Counted from the first letter of the stretch, positions 11,376-22,805 are shown. The stretch: 31,512 nt of DNA from Schoenoplectus triqueter (GCA_964058805.1 CAXKVV010001561.1:1-31512), one strand, 5' to 3'. Numbers and translations are program-made. The notes: generated from the letters alone by a model not told the origin.

Positions 11376-11381
11376 CCCATA

Positions 11382-12015
11382 TCGAGTTTGCTTCTATTTT
11401 ATAACTTTTAGCACTTCGGCCTTATTTAGTGAACTTGTGCGGCCTCAAACGCATGCGTTCAGATTTTTTTATTTTTTAAGTAATAAGTGTCCCTATATAT
11501 ATATATATATATAGTAAATATATCATGAGTTTGAGTTCATGCTTAATTTAAAAAATATATAAAATTATTTTCAAATTTTAATTTATCATACTCATTAAAT
11601 TTTTTATATGAAATTTATTATGTTTTTTTTATATGAAAATCTCGTGAGATGTAAAAATTTGAAGTGTTTTGAGTTTTTTAAGTCACCGTCTTTTTTTTAA
11701 AATGATGTTCAAACATTAATTATTTTATTATTATTTTTAGAGCTAATTTTTAAAAATTAAAAATTATGACTTAAAAAACTCAAACACTCTAAATTTTTGC
11801 ATGCTATAAAATTTTTATGTAAAAAATTTAATAATCATGATAAATTTTTTATGTAATAATCATGATAAATTAAAAAAATATATGTAATAATCATGATAAA
11901 AATTTTTTCGAGTTTGCATCTATTTTAGAACTTTTTTTAGCACTTGGCATTATTTAGTGAACGTGTGCGGCCTCAAATTCATGCGTTCAGATTTTCTTTT
12001 AATTTCTAATTAAGT
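11382..12015. repeat. ~100 bp direct repeats flanking a MITE
   Basis: A phrase containing CGAGTTTGC, TAGCACTT, TTATTTAGTGAAC and GTGCGGCCTCAAA occurs at ~11385-11480 and again at ~11908-12010 in the same orientation, with ~85-90% similarity by eye. The family A MITE lies between. Either the segment was duplicated around the insertion or these are the ends of a larger unknown element. Confidence 0.6.
11553..11865. mobile_element. fold-back MITE, family A copy 2
   Basis: Long inverted arms: the phrase at 11659-11690, ending GAGTTTTTTAAGTCA, is mirrored at 11767-11799, starting TGACTTAAAAAACTC. The central part (AAAATGATGTTCAAACAT then TTTTTAGAGCTA) matches family A copy 3 near 23210-23265. Confidence 0.65.
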
Positions 12016-12059
12016 AATAAGATTCAGTATATATATAAATATCTAAAAAATAAAAATAG

Positions 12060-12970
12060 ACACACAAAAAAAAATTCGAAAAAGTTGGGGTTATGTAGAG
12101 CTGCCGAGCGCCGACAGCCCGACACCTATGCTTTTCACCCTTTCTTTTTTCTAGAAGATTTCAATTAAAAGATCTTCTATAATGGAAATTCTGTCTCGGT
12201 CGTGTAATAAAGAAGAGTACATCTTCATCAATAATCTGTCTTGAATTGTACTAAATATGATAAGGATGTTTTCCTAAACACAAGCGATTGCCAAATTGCT
12301 CTTGCATTAGTTAATTTGTTATATAATCCAACATAGACGACTTAGAAAAAAAAGTGATAACTTTCAGTAGTTATTTTCATTAAAAAAGTAATAACCCCAT
12401 GCTTTTTTACTTGTACCAGTCATTTCTATATACATTTCATAAAGAGGAGAGGGAGGATCAGTTGGCATTCTTTATTTTGAAAGTATCCATAATCTTCAAA
12501 AATAAAGTTAATTTTAAATCGACATTATAAATATGATATGGATTATCTGCATATCATGATTATAAAGTATAATATGATATGGAATATATATTGTTGTACA
12601 TAAAATATTTTGAAATTAACCATTCTTGATGCACCATCAAACAATACTTTCATTATTCAAAATTTAATTTCTGCACTTTTAACATATTGATATAGTTTAC
12701 GTTATTTCAATTTTATTTTAAATTATCTTTAAAATTAATTATTAAGATTGTTAAGCAATCATTTTCAACTACTACTTCCGTTGTAAGTCTTATTTCTCGT
12801 GAAAGCGCAAACTATGAAACCTGTGGTGCTTAAGTGCGGATCAAGGTTTTCAAATAGGGGTCGAGATAAAAATATGTTAATTATGGGAAGAATAATGTAA
12901 AATTATAATAAAGACATAAATTTTAAATTAAAAACTCATTATTAATTATAATGATTATATTATCAATATT
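12060..12970. other. intergenic, nothing recognised
   Basis: AT-rich DNA with no coding frame, RNA gene or clear repeat end. Confidence 0.45.
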
Positions 12971-12974
12971 TAGA

Positions 12975-13369
12975 TAGGCTAGGGTGCTCCATGGAGCATC
13001 AAACCTCCCGTGCTTCGCATCCGTATTTCAAATTTGAAAGTTCAAACGGCCGATTCAAACCGTTGAACATGATCTTCATATTGAAATATCTTTCGAGGTC
13101 AAATTTTATATTTGTTTTTGAATTTTTGCTATTTTTTAGATTAGTACAAAATCACTAGTTTTGAATGGTACAAAAATCGTTAGATCAATAAACTTTATAC
13201 TCATCTAAAAAATAGCGAAAAGTTTAAAAAATATATAAAATTTAATCTCGAAAGATATTTCAATATGAAGATCATGTTCAACTATTTAAATCGGCTATTT
13301 GAACTTTCAAATTTAAGATACTAACACGAAGCATGGGAGGTTTGATGCTCCATAGAGTACCCTAGTCTA
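12975..13369. mobile_element. ~395 bp fold-back MITE with long terminal inverted repeats
   Basis: The left end TAGGCTAGGGTGCTCCATGG and its continuation through GAGCATCAAACCTCCCGTGC is mirrored at the right end (GCATGGGAGGTTTGATGC to CCTAGTCTA). Pairing continues inward through GAAAGTTCAAA and GATATTTCAATATGAAGATC. The element could begin at GGCTAGGG with a TA target duplication, since TA borders both ends. The superfamily is uncertain. Confidence 0.8.
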
Positions 13370-13379
13370 TTTCTTGAAT

Positions 13380-13873
13380 TTTATTTTTGTAATTAGAATA
13401 ATTTTTTTTAAATAGAAAATATTTTTTGAATGAAAAAATATAAAATAATTGATTAGCCCAAAAAAATATTGATAGCATGAACGATATTTTATATATTTTT
13501 TGTTGAAACATAAAATCGTATATTTTTAGAACTAAATACTTGAAAAATCTAGCAGTAGTTCGATATAATTCTCAAAAGTGAGGAGTAAATTAAATATGTC
13601 AAATAAATTCTTTTAATAAAAAAAATATTTTTAGCTAAAATAATGGTGAGATTGATAGAGAGTAAAAGAATAAAGATTAAAACAACTAATATAATTATGA
13701 ACGAAAAAATATAAATAGAATAAAAGGTTATAATACTTTATATTATCAAATTAGAGTTTATTCAGATAATAAATCATCAATCGATATACATTTTGATAAG
13801 ATAACGTCTGTATATATTATTAAAAATTAAATTAAAAATTATATGATACATAATTTGAAGAAACTTGAGATGC
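13380..13873. other. intergenic, nothing recognised
   Basis: Very AT-rich DNA without coding signal or a clear repeat boundary. Confidence 0.4.
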
Positions 13874-13881
13874 CAAGCAAC

Positions 13882-14072
13882 TAGGGGCTTTAACGGATCG
13901 GATAATATCTGATTTTATCCATGTTCTAATCCGAAAAATAGTGAAAATTATCTGATCTGTATCCATACTCATATCCGAACTATCCGTATCTGAATTCATA
14001 TCCGAAAAATTATAACGAATACAAATATGATAAAACAATTATCCGTTCGTATGCGATCCGTTTACACCCCTA
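13882..14072. mobile_element. 191 bp non-autonomous hAT element with perfect 8-bp TSD
   Basis: The ends TAGGGGCTTTAACGGATCGG and CGATCCGTTTACACCCCTA are imperfect inverted repeats. The 8 bases before (13874-13881) and after (14073-14080) are both CAAGCAAC. An 8-bp target duplication is diagnostic of the hAT superfamily. The interior repeats ATCCGAA/ATCCGTA-type words and has no coding capacity, so it needs a transposase supplied in trans. Confidence 0.9.
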
Positions 14073-14089
14073 CAAGCAACCCCTTACTT

Positions 14090-14103
14090 CGCCACTGGTG
14101 GCG
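14090..14103. repeat. 14-bp perfect palindrome
   Basis: CGCCACTGGTGGCG is followed by TTT. It shares its core with the inverted repeat at 109-196. Confidence 0.5.
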
Positions 14104-14109
14104 TTTGCC

Positions 14110-14795
14110 CAACAAGATGAGTTGCCAGACTGCCACGGAATACATATGGCATCCTTTGGGAGCTGAAAAGCACATTACGTAATTTAGTCATCTCTGAAAG
14201 CACATTACGGAATACATGTGACATTCTTTGCCCGTTGGTTTCTAGAAGATTGCAAAATCGGAGTTTGTACTAATTCCAATTATATTCCTGAGGGTAAAAC
14301 GAATTCAGAGATAACATTTCAAACTTAGCAATTCAAGTGTCCAACCCCAAGTACTCTCAGAATTTAAGTATCCATTGGGCTAAGGTTCTTCTTTTTTAGA
14401 CTAAACTAAAGGCACTGATCTAAAAAAAAGGTGGTCATGGTTCTCTGGACTGAATTTGTTAAATGGGCTTAAAGAATAATTTTATTTTTAATCTGTTGGG
14501 ATTTGGACAAAGGCATTGTGCTTGACCTAGTAAATTATTTTTTATTTTTGAGAGAGATATGTGAATCACCCGCTATTTAGGCTTAGTTTCGAGTCTAATT
14601 AAGTGTGATTGTTTTATGATGTTTAATTATTTTGAACAAATTTATGCCCGAAAGTCCCTTTGGTTTATTAACATGAATTGGATCAGACAGGAACCCGGAA
14701 TGCTGTAGCCTGTAGGTCTTGTATTATTCTTTTTATACTTCGTTCACGAATCAATCCAATTCGCTTCGAATTATAGAGGTAGAGCCGTAGAGGGC
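14110..14795. other. intergenic, nothing recognised
   Basis: No gene. The phrases GCACATTACG and GGAATACAT(A/G)TG occur twice within 14138-14225, a small local duplication. Confidence 0.4.
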
Positions 14796-14796
14796 A

Positions 14797-16130
14797 TGTG
14801 CCGGAATTTGGTTAGTTCCCATTATTGCGTTGCACGGGTATCGACAGATTTGAGAGTTAGTGGTTTTAAAAAATCCGGATGAGTCAAATTTGTTCAAAAT
14901 CCGGATGAGTCAAATTCGATCTGTTAAATCCGTCTTTGTGACCCGATCTGATCTAATCTATGTTTAAATTCAGTCTAATCTGTGTCCGCTCAAATTCATG
15001 GGTCTATAATGGATTGCGGACAAAGAAATTAAAAAATTCCCGTCTAAAACCCGACCCGCTCTAACCCTGCCCAAAACCCGAAAATAAAACCTAAGAAATC
15101 TGCCCCCTTTATCCGGCCTAATCTGTGCTCTTTACCCGGAAAACCCGACCCGAACCCGTTAAACACGAAAAAAATTCAAAAAAAGTTAACAGCTGATTTA
15201 AATTAAAAAAATCCAAAAATATAAAAAAAGTTAAAATTCACTCTTCAAATTTTTTTCCTATAAATACCACCTAATTTCATTTCATATCCTGACACCAAAC
15301 CAAACCCTCTCTCTTCTCAATTCTCATATTCCTATATTCGTTAATTAATTAAATATTGGCAAATTCTCTAATTCTAGTCATATTATTCGAAAAAATAAAA
15401 AATACCTATATTATTATTACTTATTTATTATTGTCATTCCGCAAGAAATCAAGCAAAAAAAATGAACGGTGTAAAGAATTTCGGCAATCTTCCGATTCCG
15501 ATGAAATTCAAAAGTTAGTTATACTTTGTAATTTATAAAAATTAGTTTAAATTAGTGTTAGTTTTACATAAATTAAATAAAATATAACTGTATTTAATTA
15601 ATTAGTTTATGTTATATTTTTTATTTTATTTATCATTAGTTTTATTACATTTAAAATTAAAAAAAATATATTTATTTTAAATATTTTATTTCAATTATAT
15701 AATTAATTTTTTATTTTATTTTAAGTTATATAATTTTATTTAAAATTTTAAATATTTTATTTGAATTTCTATTTAATCTTTTTGAGAAATAAAAAAACGA
15801 TTTTTTTGTCAAGAATATTAATGGTTATATATTTAATATTTTCAATAATTATTTTTTATTTTCGGAATTATTGAAAATTTATTTGAGCTATTTTTGAATT
15901 TTGGAAAAAAAAATGACCCGTCCGACCTGACCCAATCCACCCTTTAAACCCGACCCGTCTGACCCATTGTTCTAAAACGGTTCGCGACCGCATTCTTCTA
16001 AATCCGATGATTGCTAATCCGTCGATCTATCCTAATTCGTCCCAACGTGATTAGTTTTTAAAACACTAGGGGCGAGTAGACCTATTCTGAAATTTGGCTA
16101 GTTCCCAACATCCCATTATTGCGTCGCACG
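14797..16130. repeat. flanking direct repeats around the hAT derivative
   Basis: GGAATTTGGTTAGTTCCCAT then TATTGCGTTGCACGGGTATC (~14811-14842) recurs with few changes at ~16089-16137, on the other side of the element at 14858-16068. At roughly 40-60 bp these are far longer than a hAT target duplication. Confidence 0.55.
14858..16068 (+). mobile_element. ~1.2 kb hAT-like deletion derivative retaining a promoter region
   Basis: The ends TAGTGGTTTTAAAAA and TTTTTAAAACACTA are inverted repeats. The first and last few hundred bases are rich in ATCCG/GACCCG words, as in other plant hAT subterminal regions. The middle has a TATAAATA box (15259-15266) followed by a CT-rich leader (15300-15330), the layout seen upstream of plant hAT transposase genes. 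No transposase domain follows; the 60-aa open frame at 15356-15538 is not a recognisable domain. The 8 bases on each side differ, so no target duplication remains. A shorter relative lies at 21888-22330. Confidence 0.6.
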
Positions 16131-16282
16131 GGTATCAATGGAATACGAAGTGATTCTGTTGATCTCCTCCATCTATTTCATCGGTTCCCTTGAAGATTTC
16201 ATCAATTTCTGATGTGGTCAAGGTTTTCTATCGATGGAGGATTTTTTAGTTAAATGATTTAAAAACAGATCTTAAGAGTTGG

Positions 16283-16640
16283 CCTAAGAGCAAATTTATT
16301 TTTATAAACGGTCTAACAAAGGACGTGAGTTCAACTCACGTCCTTAAAACATTTTTTGCTCTGCTCGTCTGCTGCCCAAATAAAAGAGAGCAAAAAGTCC
16401 CAAAAGACGTGAGTTGAACTCAAGGCCTTTAAGTCCACATATCGTATTTATATCATTTTTTTTACTTTTGATGTTTTTGAAAGGTAACAACCAGAGCACA
16501 TCAACGTCTAAAGGCGTGAGTTCAACTCACATCATTTATGTCTTTGGACAGTGTTCGGACATTTAAAATGAAGATTTAAGGGCGTGAGTTCAACTCACAC
16601 CCTTATTTAGACCGTTTGTGAAAATAATTTTGCTCTAAGG
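16283..16640. mobile_element. TIR element with four internal GTGAGTTCAACTCAC palindromes
   Basis: Terminal inverted repeats of 34 nt lie at 16283-16316 and 16607-16640 (CCTAAGAGCAAA inward to ACGGTCTAA; about five mismatches). Inside are four palindromes. The one centred at 16332 (16319-16345) has perfect 13-bp arms. The one at 16416 is degraded. The one at 16523 has 7-bp GTGAGTT/AACTCAC arms. The one at 16591 (16578-16604) has 13-bp arms with one mismatch. No coding capacity. No target duplication was identified and the superfamily is undetermined. Confidence 0.75.
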
Positions 16641-16649
16641 CTGATTCTG

Positions 16650-18310
16650 TAGTTAACATTGGTTATTAGGCTATTTAAGTAAAAAGTCCCCGATGTGAAT
16701 CTTTTTTTCAAAATTGTCTCCAGTTCCTTTCAAAATTGGCAACCATTAATTCTTGTAGATCTTTTTTTTTGTGTGTGGAGAATGCTTGTAGTATCTAACC
16801 TCTCTACAGATGTACAATATATTGACCCCCCCCCCCCCTCTATGTAACAGGTAACAGGTCTAACTTGGGCCCAATAGAAGAGAACAATGCGAAAATACTC
16901 TTCAACGGATGAAAACGCTTCATCTAACGATCTATATTTTTTCTAAAAATAAATAGCGCTTTCAACTCGTTTTTTCAAACGTTTTTTTATAAGAAATAAG
17001 GATATAGATCATGGAATCTACTTGAAAGTTTAAATGAAAACTGTTTCATCGGTCTGACCGTTCGAATAGTCTTTCCAGAATTGCGTTAGAAGGCAATGGA
17101 GAGGAATGAAAATTACGAGAAATGCAATGTAGTTATCAATAGGAGAAAAGCTAATTAGTTGTTACGTACTTAATATTATACTATACTAAAGTCCAAATTA
17201 ATCAGAGAAATGTCAGTTTAAAATTGTCACTTCATTGAGGTTGACTTCGAAGTTCGAACACATACAGAGATTTAAACATAATATTAGCTCAAGACTGTCA
17301 AAATATTATTCTTTCATTAATTTTGACGCAAAGAAGGACGGAAAACAGAGTTTTTTTTTTGGAGAAAACCAGCGAAATTTCTGAATTTTTTTTTTCTGAT
17401 ATTTAAAAAATAACTGTTAGAACTTTTCTTTAATTAAAAAGAAGAAGAAATAATTGATGTTGGGTCCTGATTTCTCACCGCGACAGGGAAGCACATTAAT
17501 TTGGACTTTGTCCCCAAATATCACTATATCAGATTTAATGTGGGCCTTACATTGCTTCTGTAAATTTAATTTTGGGTCTGGATCGTTTTTAGTGCCGCAC
17601 ACTGTGTAGTGTAATTGGGAAAGTTCCAACGAGGCAACGATTAGAATCAATTTTAGTTCCAATCTTATTTCAACTATCTCATCAATTCCCTGTGCAATGG
17701 GCACATTTATTTTTTTTTTAATTCGGACTGTTGAATCAATACATGTCTGACGAATCCACCATCTAAACTCTCAATATATGTAAAGTACCAACCGCATGTG
17801 AATTCTGTGATTTTATGAGAAAAATTAAATGCCGGAAATAAATGCTGGTTTGGTGTGTACGACATTATTGCATTTTATCCACGATTTGATTTGTAAAATA
17901 TATATTTTTTAATTTACATTCGGATATATATATATATATATATATATATTTGTATCCAAAAAATTAACGGATAAAGATATAATTGAGTTATTTTTTTCAG
18001 AGAAAGATAAGAATTTAGCTCATAAATTTCATTTTGTGTCTATGAGGGTTTGAATCCATGACTTCTTTGAGGCTGTCCTAGTTAGCTACCGCTTAAAATA
18101 CTAGGTCATTTGTGATATAATTCAGTTATTATCTATTGTATCTGACGTTTAGCGATTATCATCAATATCTAACATTATTCGAAATCATTGATATCAAATA
18201 TTATCCGATTTATTCAAATACATATCCAAAAAAAATTCATTATATATATTTTTGTTAGATTTTTAGCGCATAAATGGGCCGACCACAATGAATTATATGT
18301 TATAGGCTCT
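16650..18310. other. intergenic with simple repeats only
   Basis: Contains a run of 13 C at 16826-16838, a GTAACAG duplication just after it, and an (AT)n run at about 17924-17949. The - strand open frame at 17417-17704 (95 aa) has no recognisable domain and is not called. No RNA gene seen. Confidence 0.5.
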
Positions 18311-18314
18311 AAAT

Positions 18315-18682
18315 AGTTGTACATTCAATTTGTATGATATGTCTAATGCTTATGGTACATATTTTAAAAAAATATTGTTCAAATAAAAAATCTAAAATCA
18401 TACATGTATTTCTAATGAATTAGATAGAATGTGTATCAAATTTAGTTAATTTGAAGAAGAATTTTCCTCTCATCATACAATTTTAAATTTTTAATTGTAG
18501 AGTTTCACTGACATTATGATGAATGGTCATTTAATCTCTAAATTATTTTAAGTTTGATACAAGCTCTATCTAAGTCATTAGAAACACAAGTATAATTTTT
18601 CATTTTTCATTTGAATAATATTTTATAAAAAAATATACAATAAGCATTGAATGTATCATAAAAATTGAATGCACACTAAAAT
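18315..18682. mobile_element. ~370 bp fold-back MITE next to the COMT relic
   Basis: The left end TAGTTGTACATTCAATTTGT and its continuation (TATGATA, TCTAATGCTTATGGTA) are mirrored at the right end (AATAAGCATTGAATGTATCA, AAAATTGAATGCACACTA). Pairing extends into the centre (TAGATAGAATGTGTATCAAA versus TTTGATACAAGCTCTATCTA). It ends ~115 bp before the exon 2 remnant of the relic. Confidence 0.75.
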
Positions 18683-18796
18683 TAGTCTTAATTGTAAAGA
18701 ACAAAAAAATGGGAAGTTAGGGGCTTGACTCCTATGTTATTTATAAAAATAAAAAATAAAAAATATTTAAAGAATGTCATGCATGCTGTAATGCAG

Positions 18797-19801
18797 GCTG
18801 AAGCCATGATCAATAGGATGCTAAGAGTTCTTACAACATACGATGTGGTCAAATGTGTTATCCGAAGATAGAAAACAGTGATCAGGCGATACAGCCCTGC
18901 TCCTGTGTGCAAGTGGCTGACGAAGATGAGGATGACTTCTCTAATTTGAGTTGCCACTCTGGTTTTCTCTTGAATTAGTTAATGACAAAAAGCTATCCTG
19001 ACGACCTATATATATTATATATATTTAGTCAAAATTACCAACTAAACTGTCTTAACTAACCTCCTGTCATATATTACACCAAGTCAAATGCCATTTTTTA
19101 TAAGCTTACAAATTGCTCCTGACTCAATCCTTATTCCCCATTTCGTATTTAAATTAAGATACTAAGCTAGTCCATTTGTCAATGTACCGAATTAAGGATA
19201 AATTAGCAGTCTGTCAATTTCATGTATTGGTATGCTGCTAACCAATTAATGTACCATCAGCATCCAGTTATCAATTAAACGTATGTGATCACATTTCCAA
19301 CAGATCCAAACATTTGTTGTTGTCCTAATTTTTGCCCGAAACATTTGTTGTTGTATTATATTATTATATTATAATTATATTTATAATTATAATTTATTAT
19401 TATATTATTATTATGATTATGATTTATTATTATATTAATATTATGATGACTATTTATTTATTATTATTATATTATTAATTTTCTTATTATTTATTATTAT
19501 ATATTATAATAATTATGATTTTAGTATTATATGATTATATTATGATTATAAATATTATTATATTATTATGATTACGACTATGATTATTATTTGATTATAT
19601 TATATTATATTTTTATATTATGATTATATTATTAGAATTATGGTTATTTATTATTATATTATTATGATTTTAATTATAATTATAATTTATTATTATTATA
19701 TTATTATATTATGATTATGTTTATATTTCTATTATGTTAGTATGATTACAACTCTGAATATTATTATTTATTATGATTATGATTATGGATTATGATCATT
19801 A

Positions 19802-19849
<48 letters not shown>

Positions 19850-20093
19850 CATCATCATCATGATCATTGTTAGTATCATAATTATCCATATTTTAACTAT
19901 TTTGATTAACAACTATCAAACGGTATTTTCGCTCTTCCGAATTGTCAAGAATATCACTCTTCCAAAAATATATTTTTCTATCACTCTTCCAAAACTATTC
20001 CTTGATTTGCCAAATTTGATATAGGAGTGGAGCATATTGGTGGTGACATGTTTGAGAGTTTACCTACAGGAGATGCTATTATATATGATGAAA
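18797..20093 (+). pseudogene. COMT relic: remnants of exon 2 and exon 4 only
   Basis: The exon 2 remnant (18797 to ~18964) follows an intact CAG acceptor and reads NRMLRVLTTYDVVKC, then [14 protein letters not shown]. It has an in-frame TAG at 18869, lacks three codons relative to the intact gene's EDDGNKVT segment, and has a 1-nt deletion near 18924 (AAGAATGAG became AAGATGAG). It fades before the NQDKV-(L/I)-ME end. The exon 4 remnant (20025-20093) reads [19 protein letters not shown] and keeps AG and GT borders, but is 4 nt longer than the 65-nt equivalent. Exons 1, 3 and 5 are not found. The gap holds an ATT-rich microsatellite. It cannot make an enzyme. It shows that the five-exon structure predates the duplications. 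Confidence 0.85.
19346..19875 (+). repeat. ~500 bp ATT/ATG-type microsatellite region
   Basis: Imperfect ATT, TTA and ATG units run through the region, with the longest pure (ATT)n at about 19803-19849 ending in (ATC)n. It sits where exon 3 of the relic should be. The isoleucine-rich open frame across it is a by-product. Confidence 0.9.
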
Positions 20094-20133
20094 GTTAGTA
20101 ACCTCTCTGAAGCTTTATGTAGTACCATTCATT

Positions 20134-20512
20134 GTTTTAAAATGCGGCCGCATGGGCGCATATGCGGCCCGCTTATATTTATACGACGCGATGTTGCATG
20201 CATAAGAGTATACATCCGTATATTCAACAATGCACATTATTTTTTAAAATATTTATCGTATTAAGCCTATAAAATTAATTATATTTATATTTTTCATGCA
20301 AAATATTCAAAATTATATTAATATATTATTTTATTTTTTTCTTATGTTACATTAAAATTCTTCAAAATAAATGATCGATTTAAATATTATAAGAACTTTT
20401 TAGAATACATATCTACATATGTAATTCATAAACTGAACCGCATATGCACCCACATGCCGTATATGTGCTATGCAGTGGTCAACCGTACACATTAAAATTC
20501 ACATTTTAAAAC
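20134..20512. mobile_element. ~380 bp TIR element abutting the COMT relic
   Basis: The ends GTTTTAAAATGCGGCCGC and ACATTTTAAAAC are short inverted repeats, with GCATATGCGG-type words near both ends. TACCATT occurs on both sides (about 20123 and 20514), which may be a decayed target duplication. It lies ~40 bp downstream of the relic's exon 4 donor, where intron 4 would be. Confidence 0.5.
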
Positions 20513-20519
20513 CTACCAT

Positions 20520-21885
20520 TGATAATGTGTGCAAGTTTTAGAAGAAATTAATCAATTATCTATTATTACATTCAACAAGAAGAAAAATAAATTGCCAGCT
20601 AATGCATTGAAATATTGTGTTTGAGAGAAGCATACATTGTTGTATGTATCAATAGTTGTTAACAAATATTTCATGTTGTTGTGTGAGGATATCTCCAGAG
20701 TCGCTACTTCTCATTAAACTAAAATGGGCCGAGTTTCGGAACTCAAAAAACCATACGGAATTAAATAAACTAGTGTGCATCAGAGCACTTTAGGGCCCAA
20801 ATTCATAGCATTAAGTTTCATTTCGGAATTTTGTTGGGAATTTAATAAACTAGTGTGATTTAAAATGTTTCAAATAAAAGTGATTAAGATAAAATAAAAA
20901 TACTTATGAAAATATTTGAAGTTAAATTATCAAATTATTTTCTTTAACGTATTTTAATGAAACTCCTTCATCTCTTTATTTTATTATTACTAAGCACCGT
21001 TGGTTTAAAATGATTTAATATTAGTTACTCTACCTTAATATTTCTTCACATACCAAATGGAGAGTCTAACCTTCTATCTTTGTAATAAAAAAAACTACTT
21101 CGTTATCACCAAGTATTGTGTTAAAAGATAGTAGTAGTAATAACAGGGTAACAATAATTTAATAATAATAATAATAGTAGTAGTGAAAGACAAATTTATC
21201 ACGAAAAGAATTCGCTGGCAAGAAAATCGTGTCGTCTGACCTATTGATATGGTGCCACCAGACAAGAAATAATGTGCGCTATTGGGTTGTTGAGTCTCTT
21301 TTTCTTTGATAAAGAGCATTTAGCATTTCAGCTATGACCTTAGTTGATTAAAACTTCCCACAAAAAGGAAGAATCCAGGTCAATTCCTGCAAAGAAAATT
21401 GGATTTGCGTCAGAGAAACATATAATTAAGACAAATTGAAGTTAGACGTTGGCCTAAAAAACAAAAAAAAAAATGATTGTATTTAGTTGAAGTTCGAGCT
21501 AGTGAACCAGCTAGGGGTTGAAATTTTGGTCCTATTTTGTGTACTATTATACTCGACAGTATTAAGAGGTCAATTTCTCTGTCAGGACCCAAATTGTCCT
21601 CTAGAAGTTCTCGTCACTTTTCTGTTAATTTTCCAGAAAAATATGTTGACCAAACTAGGTATTTCTGGCCAGTGCGTAGGTAATATCTTTTATTCCTTCA
21701 ACTGAATCCATAAAAGTACAAAATGCATGACACCATATTAGTGGGGATTTGGGACCCTGACTCCGGACAACATGCTTAGGTAAATTGTTACCACGTGGCG
21801 TGACTAGCGAGTTTTTGCACTCAGCCACTCTATTTGACATTCCCTCATCGATTTGGCAGGTATTGTTGATTATCTGGCATAGGCG
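20520..21885. other. intergenic, nothing recognised
   Basis: No supported gene and no COMT exon 5. A short phrase (GGAATT, then AATAAACTAGTGTG) occurs twice near 20757 and 20834. Open frames at 21410-21840 on both strands have no recognisable domain. Confidence 0.4.
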
Positions 21886-21887
21886 AT

Positions 21888-22330
21888 TAGTGTTGTAGAA
21901 AAATCCGAACGGATCAAATCCGATCAGTTAAACTTGTCTTTGCATTCGGATCCGGTTTTATTCGTGCTTAAATCCGATTTAATCCGTGCTCGGAAAAATT
22001 TATGGATCTATAACGGATTACGGTCAACTTTATTTGAATTTCTACTTAATTTTTTGAGTCATGAAAAAACCAAATTTTTTTTGTTAAGTGGTATATCTTT
22101 TTTATATTTTCAATAATTATTTTTTTTAATTTTCAGGATTTTATGAAAATTTATTTGAATGAATTATTTGAGTTACTTTTGAATTTTGAAGAAAAAATGA
22201 CTCACCGGACTCGCTCCGGTTGTTGGACATGTTCTGATCCATCTCTTGAATTCAATCTGATCCGTCCGATCCATAATTTTAAAACAGACTGCGACTACAC
22301 CATCCCAAATTCGACCTGTACTAACCCCTC
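21888..22330 (+). mobile_element. short relative of the 14858-16068 hAT derivative
   Basis: It starts TAGTGTTGTAGAAAAATCCG and follows the same order of phrases as the larger element: ATCCGATCAGTTAAA, GGATCTATAACGGATTACGG, TTTTCAATAATTATTTTTT, then ACTTTTGAATTTTGAAGAAA. It lacks the ~745 bp corresponding to 15010-15755, including the TATA region. The right terminus is unclear. Confidence 0.6.
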
Positions 22331-22429
22331 CCAGATCCTTCCCGAGCCGATGCGTTTTCACTTGTTGATAGTTAAATCAATGCACACTTTCGACACTTTC
22401 CACGTTGAGGACCAGTCCTTTTTATAATA

Positions 22430-22800
22430 GTGGAAATGTGTTTTAGAAGAATCCTATTTTAATAAAAGGCAATCAGACATAAACAGTTAAATTTCAATTC
22501 CCCAAGTCAAATAATGTTTTATTATATTAGTCTCAATTATATGCACTACAATCAAGTCAAAGATATGTATAATTATTAGGATCTTATTTTGGTGCATGCA
22601 ATGCATCTAGATGGTACAAAACATTATATGTAGTTACTTTCTTAAAAAAATCAAAGCACAATCTAACAAATAAGAGAGCAATACGGATATAAGCAATCAA
22701 TATTATCTATATATAACGAATTATTTTCCTCAAAGATTCTATATAGATCGAGTCTAATTTCTCTTGACGAAAAAAGTTTTTCGATCACATAGAGAGAGAG
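22430..22800. other. intergenic, nothing recognised
   Basis: AT-rich DNA without gene or clear repeat end. Confidence 0.35.
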
Positions 22801-22805
22801 CTAGA

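Noticed and set aside
17417..17704. 95-aa frame on the - strand
   Set aside because: No domain or promoter context I could recognise; composition resembles the surrounding non-coding DNA.
19346..19875. ATT-rich region as a second RTE LINE tail
   Set aside because: No reverse-transcriptase remnant or 3' UTR similarity precedes it on either strand.
19773..20024. Open frame encoding a poly-isoleucine protein
   Set aside because: It is a translation of the (ATT)n microsatellite; no domain or splice context.
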